Of a DNA stretch of 64,000 bases, positions 57,478 to 64,000 are shown piece after piece. The notes below the pieces were generated by a model. That model was not told the origin of the DNA and ran no database searches. It saw only the letters and a program-made list of their open reading frames with translations. The stretch lies in assembly GCF_020379485.1 (NCBI RefSeq), contig NC_063450.1:50491374-50555373 (forward strand), read 5' to 3'. Source of the stretch: Brassica napus (Eukaryota; Streptophyta; Magnoliopsida; Brassicales; Brassicaceae). The position numbers were made by a program, and so were the translations under genes. Positions within the stretch are counted from its first letter, which is position 1, and each line of letters opens with the position of its first letter.

Positions 57478-58536
57478 TTTGTTGTGTTTCTAACCAAAAC
57501 CTTATAAGGATCTTCTATCTATCGGTCTCAAGAAAACCCAGAAAGAAAGAATCTCATCAAAGAGCCACTAAACCAGAGAGACGCCATCCATCTCACGACC
57601 ACGACACGACTCTCCCGGAGTCAACCCCAAACCTCCAGGTTTTTTTTCAGATCCAGAAAAAGTTTGGAGACCAACGTAGGGAGAAGCCGTGGCTTTGTAC
57701 TTAGGAAGAAAGATGAATGGAATCTTATTTATCATTAGTGCCGATTGTGTGTTTGTGATAGTTTAGCTAATAGTACCCATTAGAACTAGCTTTGTTAGTT
57801 AAGCTTTCACTTTACAGTAATAAATAATACAGTATCAAAGGAGATTAGACATTACGAAGCTACCGACATTTGACAACTCGACCAAAAAATTGAACAACGA
57901 ACATAGTCCAATACTCAAAACAATAGAAAGAATCTCAATTCGCAGAGTTATACAATCTTTCATCAGCAATCTTTGTCTTGTTATTACATAAATGTGCGGG
58001 CGGCTGTAGTAAAAATTACTCAATATGTTTGATCCTGAAGTTTAATCGAGTTTCCTTGTTCACATGTTGCTGTCATAAAATGGCGACAAATGGGAATCAA
58101 CATCGACCCACGTGCGCACCACGTGAACCTCCTCAATCAATGTCTGGTTAATAGAGAAATCTATAAGCGTTTTTTGTTTGTTCAGCTAAGTGTCATTAGC
58201 AGTTTGAATATCGCTGTCATCGACGGTTCGACTCGTGTGGTTCAATGAACCCCCTAAGCTCGTATAATCTTTATTTCATGAACGTCTTTTTGTTTCTCTT
58301 ACTTAAAAGTCAAATCTTATAAACTTTGCATCAGTTTCAACAATAATAGACCTTTGTTTTATTATGCCAAATTAAATCACATATTAATACATACATACAT
58401 ACATCTTAGCAAACTAAAGATTTTTAAAGAAAATTCTAATAGTTCCTATAATGAAAAAAATATCTAATGATAGTGAAAATATATATAGACCATTCACATA
58501 TATATACAAACATATAATAATCTACAATCTTTTTGT
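57478..58536. other. Intergenic, upstream of the galactosyltransferase
   Basis: 5' leader and promoter of the galactosyltransferase gene, then AT-rich DNA that includes the 3' region of the DUF584 gene. No other gene seen. Confidence 0.4.
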
Positions 58537-58986
58537 CTATTCAAGAAATCCAGTTTTCTTCAATACTGCATTCCTGACTTTGCTCAAGTCTCTTCCTTTC
58601 AATTTCCTTCCAATTCCTTCCATAACAGAGGACGACGATGATGATCGACTCCGCTGCAGAAAATACTCTTCCGGTGATACATTCTCATCATCATCATCCT
58701 CTGCTTTCTTTGTCTTCTTTCTGTGAACTATTGACCACTCTGGAACATTGACAGGAGCCGAGTGTTGTCCCATATGTGCCATTCCTTCTCTGCGCTGCCT
58801 CTCTGGAATCATCTTAGGCTCACTCGAAAGAAATGTTTGTGCTAGTAAAGAGGGTTTACTCGTATGGTTGCTGATCATCAACGAGGGTTGATGATATCCA
58901 TCAAGAACATCCCACACATCTTCTTCTTGATAATCTCCATCTTTCAAAGATCTCCACACATCATATCTCTTGATGTTCTTCTCCAT
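58537..58986 (-). CDS. Senescence regulator S40-like (DUF584) protein
   Basis: Intronless, 149 residues. The start at 58986 (MEKNIKRYDVWRSLKDGDYQ) is chosen over an upstream in-frame ATG at 59028, because it opens the DUF584 N-terminus. The family's motifs are present: EEDVWDVL, MAHMGQHSAPVNVPEWSIVH and a C-terminal GRDLSKVRNAVLKKTGFLE. A Ser run (SRSSSSSSV) and an acidic run (EDDDDEN) lie between. S40 proteins are small nuclear proteins linked to leaf senescence. The promoter is partly duplicated about 1.5 kb upstream. Confidence 0.85.
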   Translation of the reverse strand: MEKNIKRYDVWRSLKDGDYQEEDVWDVLDGYHQPSLMISNHTSKPSLLAQTFLSSEPKMIPERQRREGMAHMGQHSAPVNVPEWSIVHRKKTKKAEDDDDENVSPEEYFLQRSRSSSSSSVMEGIGRKLKGRDLSKVRNAVLKKTGFLE

Positions 58987-59086
58987 TGATAACTCACTAC
59001 TTCTACAAACACAACGGAGTAACAACATATAAGGATTTTTAGTTAGCTAACTTCTCTTAGCTAGCCACAAAATAGCAAAGAGAAAA

Positions 59087-59425
59087 GATTGTAAGAATCT
59101 ACGTACCTTAAGTTTATTAGTTGAACCTTGGAGACTATACTAATATAGTGAGATTTATAGAGTTGAATCTGTGACAAGATAATCAATAAAAAGAGCTTGA
59201 GAATTTGAGAAGAGAAATGAAGAAAGTGACACAAGAGGTGTGGGCTTGAAGATCAACACAAGGATTGGTTCTTATGTTGTCTTCATGGATATGATCCAAA
59301 AAAACATGGCCAGGATCCATAGATTGCACGTCCGGACAATAATATTATCTTGCATCATCAATGTTGGTGCGTTCTGTGATAATGAAAAGTCAAACAAAGT
59401 ATACTATCTACCAAGGCATATGTGA
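59087..59425. repeat. Duplicated promoter segment, copy 1 (next to the S40-like gene)
   Basis: Shares GTAAGAATCTA(C/T)GTACC, AAGTGA(C/T)ACAAGAGGTGTG, GATTGGTTCTTAT(G/T)TTGTCT and TCAAACAAAG with 60609-60955 in the same order and orientation. Confidence 0.8.
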
Positions 59426-60608
59426 TCAAACTTACTTTGAATGCTTCACCACGTGAAGTAACTTATGATTTGAACTTGCTCTACTAGTTATTATATATTA
59501 GTATATGAGTATCACATGGACTATGTTAAGGGTAAATAATATTACACTTTCTGTTTCTAAAATAAACCAAAAAGTTCACAGATTCATCGCCTTTAAGATT
59601 AGAATTTTGAGCCTTTTAACTTTTGGCAATAGTTCAATTCTGACGGCTGACCTGGTAAATATTAATATCCAAGTTTTAGGACAAAACTACAAGTCATCAG
59701 CGTTTGTGTATTGTGTTGATAAATGATACCAGAATGCATGTTGTTTCGTGGTGTCCATAGGTGGACATGCCCTGCGGTGGATTTTTAATGAGACCACAAA
59801 TTTACAGTTCTACATGATAATTATAACCAAATAACCAATGATAAATCTGATTAAATATAGCTAAAAAGTATCTAAATCTTAAAAAAATTGATTGAATATC
59901 GTTTGTATTCTCTAAAGCTTCTTAGATGATAGGAAATATTTTATAAGGCGGCTAATTAAAATGCACATCATAATTGCATTTAATATAGGCACAAGTGAAT
60001 GAGTTGAAAAATATTTCAAAAATAATATTTTCTCCGTTTTATTTTAATTGTTATTTTACATTTGGACACACAAATTAATAAAACAATTAAATTTATATAT
60101 TTATTAACTAAAAGTACTATTATCAATATATTTAATCACATTTCAACTGATAAAAAAATAAATTAAAATATAAAATTAATAAATTTTGTACTAAAATTAT
60201 AAAACAAAATTTTTTATTCTATAACGCAGTTAAAATAAAAAAAGCAGTGGTGATGTGATTTGGTTTGGTTTTTAAGAACAGACAAAACTTTTAGTTTGAG
60301 AGGAACAATTTTCAGTGGATGTCAATTGCCTGGGGCCCTTTTGAGTAGCCGCCATTCATCGAACTTTGATACTCTTCTTTAAACAACAAAAAAAAGACAA
60401 TTATGAGCCATGATTTGTGAGAGCGACGGTTTGTATATTCTGGGCCTTAATCAACAAATACATTTTGCGGTCCACAGTAAAAGACCAACAAGCTTTCATA
60501 TGAATTGGTCTAAGAGTGGACACTGATGAGTAAGAATATGTGTGTTATGTTTACGGAAATATGAAATCATCACCAACTAGTCGCATCGCATCATAGGAAA
60601 ACTTTAAA

Positions 60609-60955
60609 GGATGTAAGAATCTATGTACCTTTTGTCTACTTATTTGAAGATGGGAGAAAATTAGTTATGCAATAGTATATGAATTAGGAATAGAGGGTGT
60701 TTTTAATATATAAAATTTCAAGAGTGGAATCTCAGAGGAAAGAGGAAGAAAGTGATACAAGAGGTGTGGTACTGAAGAACAACACAACAAGATTGGTTCT
60801 TATTTTGTCTTCATGGATACAATCCAAGTATCCAACCTATACAACATTATTATTTCTTGTGGCGGTCACTATCATCATCATCAATATTGTTTTGTTCTTT
60901 GGTGATGAGGAGTTCAACGGTCAAACAAAGCACACTACACTAGTAATTAACACTA
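60609..60955. repeat. Duplicated promoter segment, copy 2 (no adjoining gene)
   Basis: Matches 59087-59425 as above, but no S40-like coding sequence follows on its left. It is thus an orphan upstream region. Confidence 0.8.
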
Positions 60956-61304
60956 ATATACTTAAACCATATGACCATATCTAATGTAGCCAATTTTACT
61001 TTTAGTTCCTTCACCATGGGAATTGGGAAGTCGTTTAATCATAATTTTTAGGTTTGAACAGAAAATGCAAAGTGACAAATATCATTACATATAATTCGTT
61101 TTCTACCACTTTAATTTGAAGCATCAACAACAGATTCATAATTAAAGTAACAGAGCCAAGAGTTTTATCTTCAAAAAAAAACCTCTCTGAAATGATACAA
61201 CATAACCAAAGTATAGAAGAGGCATGCACTGATCTTCCTCTTGTGTATTCTTTGACGCTTGTTTTTATACAGAGAATACAACACTCATTCATCAAGTAAA
61301 CAAA

Positions 61305-63262
61305 CTACTTCTTGCGCAAAGACCTGGTGGCCTTTGATGCAAAAGCCACCGCTTTGGCCTCGTCACTGGACATCATCCAATCCCTCTCAGCACGACGCTG
61401 CTGTTGCCTTGCATTCTTAGCTCGCTTAGGGGCTAACCGTGCATCTCTCTCCGCAAACGCTAGTCTGAACTTCTCTGCTATCGACAGCTCACTGGAGGAA
61501 GTCAATGATAATAAGGAGGTTGTGGGATTCTTCACAACTCCTCTAACAACCCACGTCTTGGGATCAATATCTTTCACAAAGGGCTCGTCCAATGCAACAT
61601 CTGGTAAGGCTTCTCGAGGAACCTCGTGTAGACTGTAAGTGAGAAACGAGGGCTTGGGGTTTACTACTATTCTTGGACATTCAATGGACAGCATCTCCAA
61701 TGAGTCCTTATCAATTCGTGGCTGCAGAAGAAGCAAGTTAGAAAGTAGATTCTTGTTATTAACTGGTAGCTTGTTAGTCAAGAGGGACAATACGTACCCA
61801 AACAAGCCAACGCAATGAGTGACCGCCATGACCAATCTCTGTAACGACTAGTTCTTCCCATGTTTCTTCTTCGACATTACTCAAGTCTGGCTTAAACAAA
61901 CTCAAAGATCTGCGTGCTGTGGACTCGCTGCTTGGGCATCCTCTGCAATATTAATTTTTTTTTTCTCTCATTTGCCTGTTTTTTATAAAGTTTGTTAGCT
62001 CCCTAGTCAAACCCACACAATATGGGTTCAATTCTATCTCACTTTACCCAGCAAAATAATCATGAATAAATAGACAAGCCTCCCCAACAAAATAAAAGCC
62101 AGTAAATTCCAGTTAAAGATAAGTTTACCCGCATCTTAGAGTTTCCAATGATCGGCAGTTCTGTACAAGCTCTGAGACTCCCATGGATGTGATCTTGTTG
62201 CACCGGCTGCATTACAAAAACAATGCAACTATACATTACACGAGATAGCCAAAGAAACACAATTATCCAATGAACAGAAGAAGCTCCTAGCTCAAGAACC
62301 CGCAAAACTAGAACTACTAAGCTACAAAACAAATTTACTACTCCAACCCAACACAATCAGATATATGTTTTGGTAGATTGTCTTCTTCCCATCTTAAAGG
62401 AAATAGATGGTTCCAAACACACAGTGAAAGCATACCTAGCTAAGTCATCCCGTATTGGTGATTAAATTAACCCAAACAATGAGGCAGGAGCACACAGATA
62501 GAGATATCACAGGACCTAGACACAGAGATCAACTTAATTTCTTTAAGCAATATTAGTACCTAATGTCCACAGCACGGAGGGATTTGCAAATCTCCGAAAC
62601 TTTAGCTAGGCCAGAATCCGAGACATCTGAACTGCTGACGTCTAAAATCTCCCAGGAAGTGTCAGCTAAAGAGATAACCAAATCATCATCCAGTAGCTTT
62701 CTTCTTTTAGCAATGGCTGCAATCGACATCTGTTTCACACATGAATAATACGCCTTTTGATTAGCAGTGGCATAGTACTAAAAGACTCTTTAAGAGCATT
62801 GCCAAATAATACCTGTGAGAGCAAGTAAACACACAAAAGAGACTAAAGAACCTTGATGTCGGCAGGAAAGATGTCGGAGATATCAGATAAACAAGGAATG
62901 ATTTCTTCTAAATGCCTCCCGACAACCCCAAGACACAAGCTGACAAGAGATGGAGGTCGTGGTTTCAACGCAGAGATTCCTGTGATTTAAGCAAAACCAG
63001 CACACAAATGTCAGAAAATCCAAACACATAAACCTCAGCTGTCAATAAAGCTTTGCAATTTGCACAGGTAAAGAGCTAAGAGGCACGGATTAACAGAGAG
63101 TCGCATAAACAAGAACGTCAGAAAGCGAGAGGGGGGCTTACGTGAACGTGAGGAAGATAGATAAGCCGAAACAGGAATCTTATTCTTTGGTTCATGACTC
63201 TTATTCAAGTCAAGATTCTTGAGCGAAGTCGGTAGCTTTCCTTCTGAATTTCGAATTTCCAT
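61305..63262 (-). CDS. RNI-like leucine-rich-repeat protein
   Basis: The start at 63262 gives MEIRNSEGKLPTSLKNLDLN. Six exons run on the minus strand. The second reads ALKPRPPSLVSLCLGVVGRH and LEEIIPCLSDISDIFPADIK. The third holds SLADTSWEILDVSSSDVSDS and GLAKVSEICKSLRAVDIR. The fourth is RCNKITSMGVSELVQNCRSL plus ETLRCG, an F-box-type (cysteine-containing) LRR pattern. The fifth has RSLSLFKPDLSNVEEETWEE and HSLRWLVW. The last (61305 to about 61722) ends with a basic, Arg-rich tail (RLAFAERDARLAPKRAKNAR, then QQQRRAERDWMMS). No F-box is visible. Corresponds to the At4g26980 RNI-like type. Function unknown; such proteins usually bind partners via the LRR. Confidence 0.82.
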
Positions 63263-63804
63263 CAAAATTCACCGTGAAAATCAGAGATTGCCGGAACTTT
63301 CGAGTTCATAGGATTATTTGTGGACGGCGGACTATAGGAATCTCCGGTCAAAGTCAACCGAAACAAAAAAAACGATTAAAATAAACGGCGGCATAACGTC
63401 GTTTGTCGGGCCTAAACATTGTCCGAATTCAGACATGGGCCTTTAAACATTGTCGGAACCGGTTTACTTCATTTCGGTTTAATAATCTGGTTCAATAATT
63501 AGTCCGGTTTGTTTTTTCGCTTATACATTAGCGTTTCAACCGTGCTTTTCTGCTACACCATATATGAAACGCCATTTACTGAGATCACAAATATGGATCT
63601 ATAATGCTATTTGTCCAATTTATGTCGTCAACCAAAGAATCATATTGTTTTCACATTTTACAACAGTTTTTTACCCAATCCAACTCGATAAACCAATGAA
63701 TCAATCAATGACCAGTAATAGACAAACCAAGCAATAAACCCTTACTAGGTTGGAGAGGCAAAGAATGAAGGTATGAAACCAAAAAAAAAAAAAGGAGGCT
63801 CTAA
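63263..63804. other. Intergenic
   Basis: 5' leader of the LRR gene followed by AT-rich DNA and the 3' end of the next gene. There is an A-rich run at 63780-63793. No separate feature. Confidence 0.4.
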
Positions 63805-64000
63805 CTACGGAAACTTTGTGCCAAAGAAGCCATTAGGAACTGCACTGTGCATTGGCTGATTGAAAGGAGGCTGCATAACCGGATATTGGGCGGGGACGCT
63901 GTAAGGTTGCAGTCCACCCGTCGTGAATGGTTGGGGAACGCACAGCTGCATCGGCTGACCAGCTGCAACTACACCTGCATCACAGATTGGTTTTTCTATT
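63805..64000 (-). CDS. 3'-terminal exon of an unidentified Pro/Gln-rich protein (continues off the right edge)
   Basis: On the minus strand a frame ends TAG at 63807-63805. The last residues are QYPVMQPPFNQPMHSAVPNG then FFGTKFP, preceded by AGQPMQLCVPQPFTTGGLQP. The segment is low-complexity and rich in P, Q, G, F and V. I cannot name the family from this tail alone. The position suggests the gene next to At4g26980. Confidence 0.6.
   Translation of the reverse strand, partial: IEKPICDAGVVAAGQPMQLCVPQPFTTGGLQPYSVPAQYPVMQPPFNQPMHSAVPNGFFGTKFP

Larger units (their letters stand above)
58987..61304. other. Long intergenic region with a duplicated segment
   Basis: Apart from the duplication (separate entry) it is AT-rich (59990-60240 especially). 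No gene was recognised. Two open frames (59240-59425 and 60697-60984) are in the duplicated non-coding segments and are not supported as genes. Confidence 0.45.

Noticed and set aside
57408..57704. Plus-strand ORF over the galactosyltransferase first exon
   Set aside because: Antisense to a signal-anchor exon that fits the GT31 gene model.
60697..60984. Possible small membrane protein (hydrophobic C-terminal part)
   Set aside because: It lies in the duplicated promoter segment and the frame is not maintained in the other copy at 59240.

Overview
The window is nuclear DNA of a Brassicaceae plant, most likely a Brassica-type crucifer. The genes have GT-AG introns, the intergenic DNA is AT-rich, and plant Helitrons, MITEs, Ty1/copia, Ty3/gypsy, LINE and PIF/Harbinger sequences are abundant. 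From memory, most single-copy genes correspond to the Arabidopsis At4g26690-At4g26990 interval (SHV3/GDPDL3, PPX1, VHA-e2, MGE2, GH17, SUMO1, VTC2, beta-1,3-galactosyltransferase, DUF584, LRR protein). The paralogous chromosome 5 segment carries similar genes, so the assignment to chromosome 4 is an inference. LAYOUT. 1-2.3 kb: 5' part of a GPI-anchored GDPD-like gene on the minus strand. 3.0-8.6 kb: a nested Helitron complex carrying an RPA-like fragment and a CDPK-like EF-hand exon. 9.3-10.15 kb: a poly(A)-tailed retroposon with a 14-bp target duplication. 11-17 kb: a broken chloroplast-type gene, a methyltransferase-like gene, protein phosphatase PPX1 (PP4 catalytic subunit) and V-ATPase subunit e. 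17.6-18.1 kb: a hAT-type MITE with an 8-bp target duplication. 18.8-40 kb: three tandem copies (A, B, C) of an AP2/ERF group X-like gene plus flanks, heavily invaded by transposons. Copy B is split by a deleted gypsy element. Copy C's 5' flank holds a hAT MITE with a 21-G run, a copia LTR/gag fragment and a 4.9-kb Harbinger element. A degenerate copia element lies between B and C. 40.4-64 kb: collinear housekeeping genes, i.e. mitochondrial GrpE, an LEA_2 membrane protein, a GH17-X8 glucanase, SUMO, GDP-L-galactose phosphorylase with its non-AUG regulatory uORF, a galactosyltransferase, an S40-like gene, an LRR gene and the 3' end of an unidentified gene. MOST INTERESTING. (1) ERF copies A and C contain a 342-bp intron bounded by an 11-bp direct repeat, whereas copy B has a single copy of the repeat and no intron. 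This fits intron birth by an insertion whose target duplication supplied both splice sites. (2) A 3.07-kb Helitron sits about 70 bp upstream of the VTC2 TATA-like element. (3) VTC2 has a 1-bp frameshift that replaces its C-terminal tail. (4) The ERF A/C bodies are almost identical inside diverged flanks, which suggests gene conversion. (5) Paralogous empty sites in the ERF array date several insertions relative to one another. The genes do not form a pathway. They are unlinked housekeeping and wall/defence functions typical of a collinear plant segment, with a fast-evolving transcription-factor array in the middle.
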